Below, piece by piece: positions 27,572-36,231 of a DNA stretch of 64,000 nt (positions within the stretch are counted from its first letter, which is position 1; each line of letters opens with the position of its first letter). Origin of the DNA: RYN-230 sp963704995 (GTDB lineage: Bacteria; Actinomycetota; Actinomycetes; Streptosporangiales; Streptosporangiaceae). The notes under the pieces were generated by a model, which made no database searches, had not been told where the DNA came from, and saw only the letters and a list, made by a program, of their open reading frames with translations. Location of the stretch: NCBI GenBank assembly GCA_963704995.1, contig CAVPIM010000009.1:496001-560000 (forward strand), read 5' to 3'. The translations under genes and the position numbers were made by a program.

Positions 27572-28213
27572 ATGCAGACTCTGGTCGTCGATCACCCGCT
27601 CATCGCGCACAAGCTCACCACGCTCCGCGACGAGCGCACCGACTCGCCCACGTTCCGCCGGCTCACCGACGAGCTCGTCACCCTGCTCGCCTACGAGGCC
27701 ACCCGCGAGGTCCGGGTGCAGCCCGAGGTGGTGCAAACCCCGGTCGGCGAGGCGCGCGGGGTGAAACTCGCCCGGCCGGTGCCGCTGGTCGTCCCGGTGC
27801 TGCGGGCCGGGATCGGCATGCTGGACGGCATGATCCGGCTGCTGCCCACGGCCGACGTGGGCTTCGTGGGGCTGGCCCGCGACGAGGAATCGCTGGTGGC
27901 CGCGACCTACGCCAACCGGCTGCCCGCCGACCTGGCCGGCCGTGACGTGTTCGTGCTGGATCCCATGCTGGCCACAGGCGGGACCCTGGAGACCGTGATC
28001 ACCATGCTGAGCCAGCGCGACGCGGCGTCGGTCACCGCCGTGTGCCTGCTCGCGGCGCCGGAGGGGATCCAGCGGATGGAGGCCACCTTCCCCGGCGACG
28101 AGCCCCTGCCCGTCCGGGTGGTCACGGCGGCCCTGGACGAGCGGCTGAACGAGCGCGGCTACATCGTGCCCGGCCTCGGCGACGCCGGCGACCGCCTCTT
28201 CGGCGAGATCTGA
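27572..28213 (+). CDS. upp: Uracil phosphoribosyltransferase
   Basis: 213 residues, the normal length. Converts uracil and PRPP to UMP (pyrimidine salvage, cytosol). Signatures: VLRAGIGMLDGMIRLLP, the PRPP-binding loop VLDPMLATGGTL and the C-terminal uracil-binding YIVPGLGDAGDRLFG. The ATG at 27572 matches the family start (QTLVVDHPLIAHKLT); a clear ribosome site is not visible. It is divergent from the glycosyltransferase gene, 162 bases away. It complements the nucleoside-breakdown genes at 50-64 kb, which release uracil. Confidence 0.95.
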   Translation: MQTLVVDHPLIAHKLTTLRDERTDSPTFRRLTDELVTLLAYEATREVRVQPEVVQTPVGEARGVKLARPVPLVVPVLRAGIGMLDGMIRLLPTADVGFVGLARDEESLVAATYANRLPADLAGRDVFVLDPMLATGGTLETVITMLSQRDAASVTAVCLLAAPEGIQRMEATFPGDEPLPVRVVTAALDERLNERGYIVPGLGDAGDRLFGEI

Positions 28214-28288
28214 CCTTAAGCGCGGACGCGCGGCAATTTGCCCCGGTACGGTGGTCTTTCCCAGGACGGCCAGAGCGCTGGAGGCGTG

Positions 28289-30260
28289 GTGCGCGATCAG
28301 CAGGCCGGCACCGGCTTCCTGGCTGAGCAGGGACCGGGCTTAGGCACCAGCACGCGGATCGCGGGGTACTGGCTGGAGGAGCAGATCGGCCAGGGCGGGA
28401 TGGCCGTCGTGTTCCGGGCCCGGGATGAGCGGCTGCACCGGCTGGTGGCGCTGAAGGTCCTGGCGCCCGCGATGGCCCGGGACCAGGAGTTCCGGCAGCG
28501 CTTCATCCGCGAGTCCCGGGCGGCGGCGGCGGTCGATGATCCGCACATCATCCCGGTCTTCGAGGCCGGTGAGGCCGCCGGGGCGCTGTTCATCGCGATG
28601 CGTTTCGTGCCCGGCGGGGACGTGTACAGCCTGGTCCGGCGGACGGGACCGCTGCCGGGCGCCCGGGCGGCGGCGATCATCTCGCCGGTCGCGTCGGCGC
28701 TGGACGCCGCGCACGCGGCCGGGCTGGTGCACCGCGACGTCAAACCCGCGAACATGCTGCTGGACACCCGGCCCGGGCGGCCTGATCACGTGTACCTGTC
28801 GGATTTCGGGCTGAGCAAGGGCACCGTGTCCACGTCCGCCGGGCTGACCGGGGCCGGGCATTTCCTGGGCACCCTGGACTACATCTCCCCGGAGCAGATC
28901 GAGGGCCTGCGGGCCGACGGCCGGGCTGATCAGTACGCGCTGGCCTGCTCGGCGTTCGAGATGCTGACCGGCGCGCCGCCGTTCCGGTCCGGGGAAGCCG
29001 CGGCGGTGATGTACGCGCAGGTCTCGCAACCCCCGCCGCCGCTCACCTCGCGGCGGCCCGATCTGCCGGCCGCCGTGGACCAGGTCTTCGCCCGGGCGCT
29101 GGCCAAGGCCCCGGGGGACCGCTACGCCAGCTGCCGGGAGTTCGCCGACGCGCTGCGCGCGGCGTTCGGCCTGGTGTCCTACGATTCCGGGCCCGAACCC
29201 ATCCCGGCGGCGGCGCACCCGCCGGCCGTGGAGTACCCGCCGGCGGTGGCGCACCCGCCGGCCGCGGTGCACCCGCCGGCCGGGCCCGCCCGGCTCACCA
29301 GCGCGGACGACGTGCCCGGGCCCGCCCCGCCGGTTCCCCCCGCTCTCCCCGCGCCGTCCGTCCCCCCCGCCGCGTTCGGGCATCCCGGCCCGGCCCGCCA
29401 GGGCCGATCCCGCCGCGCCATCCTGGCCGCGCTCGCGGCCGTCCTCGTCCTGGCCGCGGCGGCCATCGGGGCTTATGTCCTGCACGGCAGGCTGTCCGGC
29501 CGCCCGCTGGCCACGATCCCGATCGCCGCGGCGTCTGCGATCGCGCCGGTGAGCGGTGACGAGTACGTCATCTACCGCGCGGGCCAGAACGCGAGCGCCC
29601 GGGTGCACGGCGAGGTCCGCCACGTGATCCGGGGCGAGACCGCCGAACTCTTCGCCCAGCCGTTCCCGTACCGGCATGCGCCGGTGCCGGTCGGGTCCGT
29701 CGTCCTGGAGACGTCCCGCAGCGGGGCCGCGTACGCGTTCACCGTGACCCCGAGCCTGGCCACGCGCTACTACGCCGAGCTGTTCGGCAGCAGCAGCGCG
29801 ACCACGCCGCTGGCCCGCTCGCGGACCGTGACCATCTACGTCACCAGGGACGTGGCGGGCGGTCGCGCCCGCAAGTGCGGTAACCCGCTCTGCCCTCCGT
29901 CGGTCCACATGCACGTCTTCGTGCCGGCCTCTGGCGATGGGCACCGAGCTCTCGAAGCGCTGGTATACCTACGTCGCGCCGGCCCCCGGCGCGGCGGTGA
30001 GGCTGCAGCTCCTGGGATCGGGGAACGCTAAGGTCAGGCAGCTGCTGAAAACGGTCAGCCCGCAGGTCAGCAAGCCACGGCGGGTCTCCGCCACCGAGAT
30101 CAACCTGACGCTCAGGTTCCCGTCCGGCTACGGCCAGGTGCTCTCGTTGTGGCGCTTCGCGGCCTGCACGGCGGATACCGAGACGCGGGACGGGCTCGGG
30201 CTGCCCGGCCATCACCAGTGCGGCGCCAGCACCGTTCCCCCGGCCAGCTATCTCGGCTAG
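28289..30260 (+). CDS. Membrane Ser/Thr protein kinase, PknB-like (one-base frameshift near the C-terminus)
   Basis: GTG start after GGAGG (28286 or 28289). The kinase domain spans about 15-280: P-loop IGQGGMAVVF, VAIK-type Lys in VALKVL, catalytic HRDVKPANM, DFGLSK and TLDYISPEQ. Next come a Pro-rich linker with an 18-base DNA repeat, one membrane helix (AILAALAAVLVLAAAAIGAYV) and an extracellular beta-rich domain. Near 29930-29933 the frame shifts by one surplus base (GCCTCTGGCGATGGG). Without it the protein continues as SAMGTELSKRWYTYV to the stop at 30260; as written it ends at 30031 with unrelated residues. The external part is not the PASTA type, so the ligand is unknown. Confidence 0.8.
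29213..29284. repeat. 18-bp tandem repeat, four copies, in the kinase linker
   Basis: Units of six codons (x-H/Y-P-P-A-x) encode HPPAVE, YPPAVA, HPPAAV and HPPAG of the juxtamembrane linker. In-frame length changes here would lengthen or shorten the linker. Confidence 0.8.
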
Positions 30261-30293
30261 CGCCGATGAGCCAGCCCAGGCGGACCCGGCTGG

Positions 30294-31376
30294 CTAGCTG
30301 CCGACCGGGTGCCAGACGGTCTTGGTCTCCAGGAAGGCCAGCAGCCTTCGCATCCCCGGCGCCGCCGCCCAGTCCTCCGCCGTCCCATCCTCAGCACGGG
30401 CCGGGCCGGCCGCGAACACCCGCTTGACGTTCCCGGCCGCGAGCCGCTCCAGTTCCGCCCGGTCCGCCGGGTCCGCGCCGGTCAGGTCGATCGCGTTCAC
30501 GTCCTGGTGCCCGGCGAGCACCGGCGCGAGCTCGGGAAGCCGCCCGGTCAGCACGTTGACCACGCCGCCCGGCACGTCGGAGGTGGCCAGCACCTCGGCC
30601 AGGCTGACCGCGGCCAGCGCGGCCGGCCCGCTCGCCACCAGCACCGCGGTGTTCCCGGTGGCGATGACCGGCGCGAGCACGCTGGCCAGCCCGAGCAGCC
30701 CGCCGGCCGGCGGCGCGAGCACCGCGACGACCCCGGTGGGCTCGGGCACGCTGAGGTTGAAGTACGGCCCGGCCACCGGGTTGGCGCCCCCCGCGACCTG
30801 CGCGACCTTGTCGGGCCAGCCCGCGTACCAGACCCACCGGTCGATGGCCGCCGCGACGTCCCGTGCCGCATCGTCCCGGCCGCCATTTTTTTCCGCAACG
30901 AGGACCTCATCGGTGAACTGCCCCGCCCGGCCTTCGAGCATTTCGGCCACCCGGTACAGCACCTGGCCCCGGTTATAGGCCGTCGCCCCGGACCAGCCCC
31001 CGAACGCCTTGCGGGCCGCGACCACGGCGTCCCGGGCATCCTTGCGGGAAGCCAGCGCGGCGTGCGCCAGCAACGTCCCGTCCGGCGCCGTGACCGGGTA
31101 GGACCGGCCCGACTCCGACCGGGGGAACGCGCCGCCGATGAACAGCTTGTAGGTCTTGCGGACCCCCAGCCGGGTGCCGCCGCCCGGGGCCGGGCCGGGC
31201 CGGAGGGTGCCGGGCTGGCCTGCGCCCGCCGGGCCAGCCCCGTCCGCCGCCGGCCGGCGGCGGGGCACGGCCGCCTCCGCCCCCTGCCCGCCGGCCGGCG
31301 GTGCGGGAGCCTTACGGGAGCTTCTCGTTGCGGAAGATTTTCCGGGTTTTGCCCCGGCGGGCCGGCGGTCAGGCAT
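30294..31376 (-). CDS. Aldehyde-dehydrogenase-like protein without catalytic residues
   Basis: 360 residues; the start overlaps the end of the full-length dehydrogenase gene by eight bases. The first 70 residues are Ala/Pro/Arg-rich. The rest aligns with the N-terminal, NAD-binding half of aldehyde dehydrogenases (KLFIGGAFPRSESG, YNRGQVLYRVAEMLE, VVAVLAPPAGGLLGLA, GNTAVLVASGP). The general-base motif ELGGK and the catalytic cysteine region are absent. Pairs of an active enzyme and such a shortened partner occur in other actinobacteria, so it is likely a structural or regulatory subunit rather than a random fragment. Confidence 0.8.
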   Translation of the reverse strand: MPDRRPAGAKPGKSSATRSSRKAPAPPAGGQGAEAAVPRRRPAADGAGPAGAGQPGTLRPGPAPGGGTRLGVRKTYKLFIGGAFPRSESGRSYPVTAPDGTLLAHAALASRKDARDAVVAARKAFGGWSGATAYNRGQVLYRVAEMLEGRAGQFTDEVLVAEKNGGRDDAARDVAAAIDRWVWYAGWPDKVAQVAGGANPVAGPYFNLSVPEPTGVVAVLAPPAGGLLGLASVLAPVIATGNTAVLVASGPAALAAVSLAEVLATSDVPGGVVNVLTGRLPELAPVLAGHQDVNAIDLTGADPADRAELERLAAGNVKRVFAAGPARAEDGTAEDWAAAPGMRRLLAFLETKTVWHPVGS

Positions 31377-32829
31377 CGAGGTACCCGGCCAGCCCGTGAC
31401 GGCCGCCTTCCCGGCCGAAGCCCGACTCCTGGTAACCGCCGAACGGGCTGGCCGGGTCGAACCGGTTGTAGGTGTTGGCCCAGATCACCCCGGCGCGCAG
31501 GCGCTGCGCCATCCAGAAGATCCGGCTGCCCTTCTCGGTCCAGATCCCGGCGGACAGCCCGTACGGGGTGTTGTTCGCCTTGGCCACGGCCTCCTCCGGG
31601 GTGCGGAACGTGAGCACGGACAGCACCGGCCCGAAGATCTCCTCCTGGGCGATCCGGTGCGCCTGGCTGACCCCGCTGAACACGGTGGGCGGGAACCAGT
31701 AGCCCCGGTCCGGCAGGGCGCAGGCCGGTGACCAGCGCTGCGCGCCCTCCCGCTCGCCGGCCGCGGACAGTTCGGTGATCTTGTCGAGCTGCTGCCGCGA
31801 GTTGATCGCGCCGATGTCGGTGTTCTTGTCCAGCGGGTCGCCCAGGCGCAGCGAGCCGAGCCGCCGTTTGAGCCGGTCCAGCACCGTGTCCGCGACCGAC
31901 TCCTGGACCAGCAGCCGGGAGCCCGCGCAGCACACGTGGCCCTGGTTGAAGAAGATCCCGTTGACGATCCCCTCGACCGCCTGGTCCAGCGGGGCGTCAT
32001 CGAAGACCACGTTGGCCGCCTTGCCGCCCAGTTCCAGGGTCAGCCGGGTGCCGGTGCCGGCCAGCGCGCGCTGGATCTCCTTGCCCACCTCGGTGGACCC
32101 GGTGAACGCGATCTTGTCTACGCCGGGGTGCGCGACGAGGGCCTGCCCGGTGGCGCCGTCGCCGGTCAGGATGTTCACCGTGCCGGGCGGCAGGCCCGCC
32201 TCGCCGATGACCTCGGCCAGCAGCAGCGCGGTGAGCGGCGTGGTCTCGGCCGGCTTGAGCACGCAGGTGTTGCCGGCCGCCAGCGCCGGGGCCAGCTTCC
32301 AGGCCGCCATCAGCAGCGGGAAGTTCCACGGGATGACCTGGCCGGCCACCCCGACCGGCCGGGGGTCCGGGCCGAACCCGGCGTGCTCCAGCTTGTCCGC
32401 CCAGCCGGCGTAGTAGAAGAAGTGCGCGGCGGCCAGCGGGATGTCCACGTCCCGCGATTCCCGGATCGGCTTGCCGTTGTCCAGGCTTTCCAGCACCGCG
32501 AACTCGCGGGCCCGCTCCTGGATGACCCGGGCGATCCGGTACAGGTACTTGGCCCGTTCCCGGCCCGGCGTGGCGCCCCAGGGCCCCTCGTAGGCCTGGC
32601 GGGCCGCCGTGACCGCCCGGTCCACGTCCTGCTCCCCGGCCTGCGCCACCTCGGCCAGGGGCTCCTCGGTGGCCGGGTTCAGCGTGGCGAAGTAGCCGCC
32701 GGCGGCGGGCGGGACGAACTCGCCGCCGGTGAACAGCCCGTAGCGGGGGGCGATCGACACGACGTCCGCGGACTCGGGCGCCGGGGCGTAGTCCCAGTCC
32801 GGGGCGGACCGGGGTGAGGTGGCGACCAT
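31369..32829 (-). CDS. NAD(P)+-dependent aldehyde dehydrogenase
   Basis: 486 residues. It oxidises an aldehyde to the acid in the cytosol. Residues visible: VIPWNFPLLMAAWK, the cofactor-binding FTGSTEVGKEIQ, the general-base Glu in LTLELGGKAANVVF and the catalytic Cys in FFNQGHVCCAGSRLLV. PYGLSAGIWTE and FGGYQESGFGREGG are also family-typical. It is coupled to the degenerate partner downstream; together they probably form a two-subunit enzyme. The relatives usually lie beside deoC and act on acetaldehyde from deoxyribose breakdown; here deoC is 18 kb away, so that substrate is only a suggestion. Confidence 0.92.
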   Translation of the reverse strand: MVATSPRSAPDWDYAPAPESADVVSIAPRYGLFTGGEFVPPAAGGYFATLNPATEEPLAEVAQAGEQDVDRAVTAARQAYEGPWGATPGRERAKYLYRIARVIQERAREFAVLESLDNGKPIRESRDVDIPLAAAHFFYYAGWADKLEHAGFGPDPRPVGVAGQVIPWNFPLLMAAWKLAPALAAGNTCVLKPAETTPLTALLLAEVIGEAGLPPGTVNILTGDGATGQALVAHPGVDKIAFTGSTEVGKEIQRALAGTGTRLTLELGGKAANVVFDDAPLDQAVEGIVNGIFFNQGHVCCAGSRLLVQESVADTVLDRLKRRLGSLRLGDPLDKNTDIGAINSRQQLDKITELSAAGEREGAQRWSPACALPDRGYWFPPTVFSGVSQAHRIAQEEIFGPVLSVLTFRTPEEAVAKANNTPYGLSAGIWTEKGSRIFWMAQRLRAGVIWANTYNRFDPASPFGGYQESGFGREGGRHGLAGYLDA

Positions 32830-32896
32830 GGCGTTAACCTACCTCGCCCGGGGCGGCAGGCATCAGCACGCGACGGCCGCGGGCCATCCCGGCCGG

Positions 32897-33544
32897 TCAG
32901 GTGATGACGTCGTCCACGGTGACGTTGACGGTGACGTCCTGCAGCCCGGCCTTGGCGCGCAGCTCGGCCACGGCCCGCCGCTGGACCTCGCGGGCGACCT
33001 CGTCCACCTGCTCGCCGTACTGCACTGCGATGGCCAGGTCGACCACCGCGGTCCGGCCGAGGACGCCGACTGCGGCGTTGGGGTGCCGGTGCCGCAGGGT
33101 GGCCCGCTCGACCAGCTGGGCGACGGTGCCCTGGGTGCTGCGGCCGAGGGCGACCCGGACCCCCGTCACGCCGCTGGCTGCCTCGCGGGCGATCCTGGCC
33201 ACCACCCGGGCGGCGATCCGGATGGCGCCGCCTTCGCTGAGCTGGAGGGTGTACCAGACGTCGGCGACGAGCCTGCGGATCTGGCCGGCCACCCCGTCCC
33301 GCACCGCGGCGGGCAGCGCGACCGGCTCCGCGGCCAGTTCGCGGACCGGGGCCCAGACCCGGCTGAACTCGGCCAGCGCGGCCTGGCAGTGCACGCAGTC
33401 GCGCTGATGGCTGGTGAGCTGGCCGGCCCGCCCGTCGGCCGCCTGCTCCAGCAGATCGTCCACGCCGGCGCCGCAGGCGAGATGGCGGGACGGCCCGCTG
33501 AGCAAGTCATCGACGTCCTGCGCCGGCTGGTCAGGATCGGGCAC
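32897..33544 (-). CDS. Asp23/Gls24 protein with zinc-type anti-sigma motif
   Basis: 215 residues. Residues 46-53 read H-x3-C-x2-C (SHQRDCVHC), the zinc-binding anti-sigma (ZAS) signature. The C-terminal half (about 95-210) is an Asp23/Gls24 domain (GAIRIAARVVARIAREAASGVTGV, VVDLAIAVQYGEQVDEVAREVQRR, VTVNVTVDDV). It lies six bases after an ECF sigma gene, the classic place for an anti-sigma factor. I infer that it holds the sigma factor and couples its release to the state of Asp23 complexes at the envelope. This domain pairing is uncommon and deserves attention. Confidence 0.8.
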   Translation of the reverse strand: MPDPDQPAQDVDDLLSGPSRHLACGAGVDDLLEQAADGRAGQLTSHQRDCVHCQAALAEFSRVWAPVRELAAEPVALPAAVRDGVAGQIRRLVADVWYTLQLSEGGAIRIAARVVARIAREAASGVTGVRVALGRSTQGTVAQLVERATLRHRHPNAAVGVLGRTAVVDLAIAVQYGEQVDEVAREVQRRAVAELRAKAGLQDVTVNVTVDDVIT

Positions 33545-33550
33545 GCTCGC

Positions 33551-34105
33551 TCACCTCCACTCCTCCAGCGTCTTACTCAGTGTGCGCCTGCCCCGGAACA
33601 GATGACTACGCACGGCCGGGATGGTGCTCCCCGTGATCTGCGCGATCTCCGCCACTGGCAGGCCCTCGAAGTGCCGCAGCACGATCGCGACCCGCTGCGG
33701 CGGCGGCAGCGCGGTCACCGCGTTCGTGACCGCGTCCACGGTCAGGTCGCGCTCGACCTTCTGCGCCGTCTCGTCCTGGCTGTCGCCGAGCTGGTCACCG
33801 CCAATCTGGCCGAGCAGGTCGAGGGACTCGGTGACCCGGGTCCTGGTGATCCGGTTCAGGGCTCGGGTGGTGACGATCCGGTAGAGCCAGGTGGGGAAGC
33901 TCGAGCCCGCCCGGAACCGGGGCAGCTGCTGCCAGGCGGTGACCAGCGCCTCCTGGGCGATGTCCTCCGCGTCCTGATGGCTGCCGAGCAGCCGCAGCGC
34001 GACCCGGTAGGCCAGCGGCCCGTGCCGGTCCACCAGCATGGCGTACGCGTCGAGGTAGCCCTCCTGGGCGCGCTGGACGAGGTAGTCGTCCGCGACCTCC
34101 GCCAC
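33551..34105 (-). CDS. ECF-family RNA polymerase sigma factor
   Basis: 184 residues, GTG start behind GGAGGGGG. Region 2 (about 10-80) includes LVDRHGPLAYRVALRLLGSHQDAEDIAQEALVTAW and FPTWLYRIVTTRALN; region 4 (about 130-180) includes LPPPQRVAIVLRHFEGLPVAEIAQITGSTIPAVRSHLFRGR. It is divergent from the Asp23 operon at 34349 and followed by its probable anti-sigma gene. Likely regulon: its own promoter and the Asp23 genes. Confidence 0.92.
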   Translation of the reverse strand: MAEVADDYLVQRAQEGYLDAYAMLVDRHGPLAYRVALRLLGSHQDAEDIAQEALVTAWQQLPRFRAGSSFPTWLYRIVTTRALNRITRTRVTESLDLLGQIGGDQLGDSQDETAQKVERDLTVDAVTNAVTALPPPQRVAIVLRHFEGLPVAEIAQITGSTIPAVRSHLFRGRRTLSKTLEEWR

Positions 34106-34152
34106 CGCCCGCCCCCTCCACCGCCCGCGCCTGCAGACGCGTACTTCCCGGG

Positions 34153-34179
34153 GACGGCCAGAAAATGTGCGACGTTTCC
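34153..34179 (-). promoter_or_regulatory. Possible ECF promoter of the sigma gene
   Basis: On the minus strand GGAAAC (34179-34174) and CGTC (34156-34153) are 17 bases apart, about 48 bases upstream of the sigma start. This is like the GGAAC-N16/17-CGTC layout of autoregulated ECF promoters. Read by eye. Confidence 0.35.
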
Positions 34180-34237
34180 GACTCGCGCGTGTCTAACAGT
34201 TTAGGGACGGCCCGCCCAGGACAGGCCCAGGAAAAGG

Positions 34238-34264
34238 AGCCCAGCTCAGGAAGCCCAGCTCAGG
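34238..34264. repeat. Short direct repeat in the sigma/Asp23 divergent region
   Basis: AGCCCAGCTCAGG occurs twice in tandem (34238-34250 and 34252-34264) about 85 bases before the Asp23 gene, separated by a single A. Possible regulator site or slippage product. Confidence 0.6.
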
Positions 34265-34348
34265 CGCGTCACGACGGCGAGTTACCCAACGCACCGTACG
34301 CGACGAATAACACATACAGACCGAAACGACAGAGACGAGCGTTATCTG

Positions 34349-34825
34349 ATGACCCAGACAGACACCACACGGTCGGCCAGGACCCCCGCGCCGGTAACCG
34401 ACCCCGGGCAGAAGATCACCGACCGGATGACCACCGACGACGGCAAGATCAGCGTGGCGCAGGGCGTCGTGCAGAAGATCGCCGGGGTGGCCTGCCGCGA
34501 GGTCAGCGGGGTGCACGCAATGGGGGTCTCGACCACCCGCGCGTTCGGCGCGGTCCGCGAGCGGATCCCCGGCAGTTCCGGCCCGAACGTGGCCCAGGGC
34601 GTGGGGGTCGAGGTCGGGGAGAGCCAGGCCGCCGTCGACCTGGACATCGTGGTGGAGTACGGCGTCAGCATCGCCGACCTCGGCCGGAGCATCCAGCGCA
34701 ACGTCAAGCAGGCCGTGGAGCGGATGACCGGACTCGAGGTGGTCGAGGTCAACGTGAACGTGGACGATGTCTACCTGCCGGGCAGCACGGACAGCGACGA
34801 CAGCACCCCGTCCCGGGTGTCATGA
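34349..34825 (+). CDS. Asp23/Gls24 family envelope stress protein
   Basis: 158 residues. Domain from about 35 to 140: KISVAQGVVQKIAGVACREVSGVHAMG, a disordered insertion, then VDLDIVVEYGVSIADLGRSIQRNVKQAVERMTGLEVVEVNVNVDDV. Asp23 proteins assemble at the inner face of the membrane through AmaP and rise under cell-wall stress. First gene of a tight rightward operon; its TGA overlaps the next start by four bases. Confidence 0.9.
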   Translation: MTQTDTTRSARTPAPVTDPGQKITDRMTTDDGKISVAQGVVQKIAGVACREVSGVHAMGVSTTRAFGAVRERIPGSSGPNVAQGVGVEVGESQAAVDLDIVVEYGVSIADLGRSIQRNVKQAVERMTGLEVVEVNVNVDDVYLPGSTDSDDSTPSRVS

Positions 34826-35250
34826 CCAGTCCGGCCGAGGCGGTCCGGCCGGCCGGCGTCCGGCCGACCGGGGCAGCCGGGCCGACCGGGGCAGCCGGGC
34901 CGGCGGAGGCAGCCGGGCCGACCGCCCCGCAGGGTGGCCCTCTGGCCGGCGGGCCGGCCGTGATCGACGGCGTCGACGTTGACGCCCTGGCCGCAGCGGT
35001 CCGCGCCTGCCCGTCCGTCGATGATCTGGTCGCCGGTCCCTGGGGCGGCGTGGTGTCCTACTTCCCCGGACGGCAGGTAGCCGGGATCCGGGTCCGCCCG
35101 GACCACGTGCTGATCTCGGTCCGCGGGCGCTGGGGCGTGCCCGTGGCCGAGCTGGCCGGCCAGGTCCGGCGGGCGGTGACCGCGCTGGCCGGATCGCGCC
35201 GGGTGGACATCGAGGTGGCCGACCTGGCCGGGGCCCCGGCCGGTGCCTGA
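34822..35250 (+). CDS. Small Asp23-operon protein
   Basis: 142 residues, ATG in an ATGA overlap with the preceding gene. The first 45 residues are a low-complexity (PTGAAG) repeat. The rest (VDVDALAAAVRACPSVDDLVAG ... VLISVRGRWGVPVAELAGQVRRAVTAL) resembles the second half of an Asp23 domain. No membrane segment. Function unknown; it is probably part of the same envelope complex. Confidence 0.7.
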   Translation: MTSPAEAVRPAGVRPTGAAGPTGAAGPAEAAGPTAPQGGPLAGGPAVIDGVDVDALAAAVRACPSVDDLVAGPWGGVVSYFPGRQVAGIRVRPDHVLISVRGRWGVPVAELAGQVRRAVTALAGSRRVDIEVADLAGAPAGA

Positions 35251-35491
35251 GCCGGCCAGCGACGAACGGGAGCGGCGCCGCGCGCGCCGCGAGTACATCC
35301 GGGCCTGCCACCCGGATCGCGGCGGCGATCCAGCCGCGTTCGCGGCCGGGCTCGCCGCCCTGGACCACCCTCAGGTCCCGCCTCCGCGGGCCCGCGTGGT
35401 GGTGGTCCCGGACAAGACGTGGCTGGTCATCCTGCTGGCCGCGGTGGCCCGCCGGGCCGGCTGGCGGGTCCCGCCACCCCGGGTCAGGTAG
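35243..35491 (+). CDS. Small protein with a DnaJ-like HPD tripeptide
   Basis: 82 residues, GTG start overlapping the previous gene by eight bases. RRARREYIRACHPDRGGDPAAFAAGLAAL looks like helix II, the HPD loop and helix III of a J domain, but helix I and the rest of a chaperone are missing. A hydrophobic stretch near the end (WLVILLAAVARRAG) may touch the membrane. Whether it can stimulate DnaK is unknown. Confidence 0.6.
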   Translation: MPEPASDERERRRARREYIRACHPDRGGDPAAFAAGLAALDHPQVPPPRARVVVVPDKTWLVILLAAVARRAGWRVPPPRVR

Positions 35492-35523
35492 ACCCGCTTT
35501 CTAGCACCTGATTGTGAGACGAC

Positions 35524-35706
35524 ATGACACGCACGACCATCGGCATCGTGATCGGCCTGGCGCTGGGCCTGGCCCTGGCCTTCGGCAGCTTCGGGCAGAT
35601 GCTCATCGTCGCCCTGTTCGGGGCGATCGGGCTCGTGGTGGGCCGGGTCCTGGACGGCGAGCTGGACCTGGGCACCTACCTGTCCGGCCGGCGCGACCGG
35701 CGATGA
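35524..35706 (+). CDS. DUF2273-like small membrane protein
   Basis: 60 residues, two hydrophobic helices (IGIVIGLALGLALAFG and LIVALFGAIGLVVG) followed by RVLDGELDLGTYL, the pattern of DUF2273 proteins that accompany Asp23 in Firmicutes and actinobacteria. ATGA overlap with the following gene. Likely a membrane partner of the Asp23 layer. Confidence 0.8.
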   Translation: MTRTTIGIVIGLALGLALAFGSFGQMLIVALFGAIGLVVGRVLDGELDLGTYLSGRRDRR

Positions 35707-36197
35707 CCGCCAGCACCGAGCTCGAGCCCGCCGGCCCCGGGTCCCCCGGTGACCCGGGCACGCCCGGGCCCGCGGACGGCCCCGGCGCGCTGGACGCGCC
35801 AGGATCCCCGCCGGGACGGACCAGCCTGGGCCTGATCACCCTCAACGACCGCGTGGTGGAGAAGGTGGCGGCCTGCGCCGCGGCCGAGGTCCCGGACGCC
35901 GGATCCTCCGCCCCCCGCGTGCTGGGCCGCTCGCTGGCCGGGGCCGGGGCGCTCGGCACGCGGAAGACCAGCCTGTCCGGCCTGCCGAAGGTCTCGGCGG
36001 ACGTGGACGGCTCGACCGTGGCGCTGGACCTGTCGATCAGCGTCCGCTGGCCGGCCTCGGTCCCCGCGGTGACCAGCGCGGTCCGCGAGCATGTGCGCCG
36101 CCGGGTGCGGGCACTGACCGGCTTGACCGTGCTCGAGGTGGACATCTCGGTCACCGACCTGGTGACCCGGCTGGACAAGCCGGCCAGGGTTCGCTGA
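35703..36197 (+). CDS. Asp23/Gls24 family protein, further copy
   Basis: 164 residues. N-terminal 40 residues are Gly/Pro-rich; the rest has LITLNDRVVEKVAACAAAEVPDAG, then VALDLSISVRWPASVPAVTSAVREHVRRRVRALTGLTVLEVDISVTDL. It lacks the negatively charged N-terminal helix of the 34349 copy. Coupled to the DUF2273 gene; likely forms mixed assemblies with the other Asp23 protein. Confidence 0.85.
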   Translation: MTASTELEPAGPGSPGDPGTPGPADGPGALDAPGSPPGRTSLGLITLNDRVVEKVAACAAAEVPDAGSSAPRVLGRSLAGAGALGTRKTSLSGLPKVSADVDGSTVALDLSISVRWPASVPAVTSAVREHVRRRVRALTGLTVLEVDISVTDLVTRLDKPARVR

Positions 36198-36231
36198 CGG
36201 TGAGCGTACTGATGGCTAGAAGGGAACGACG

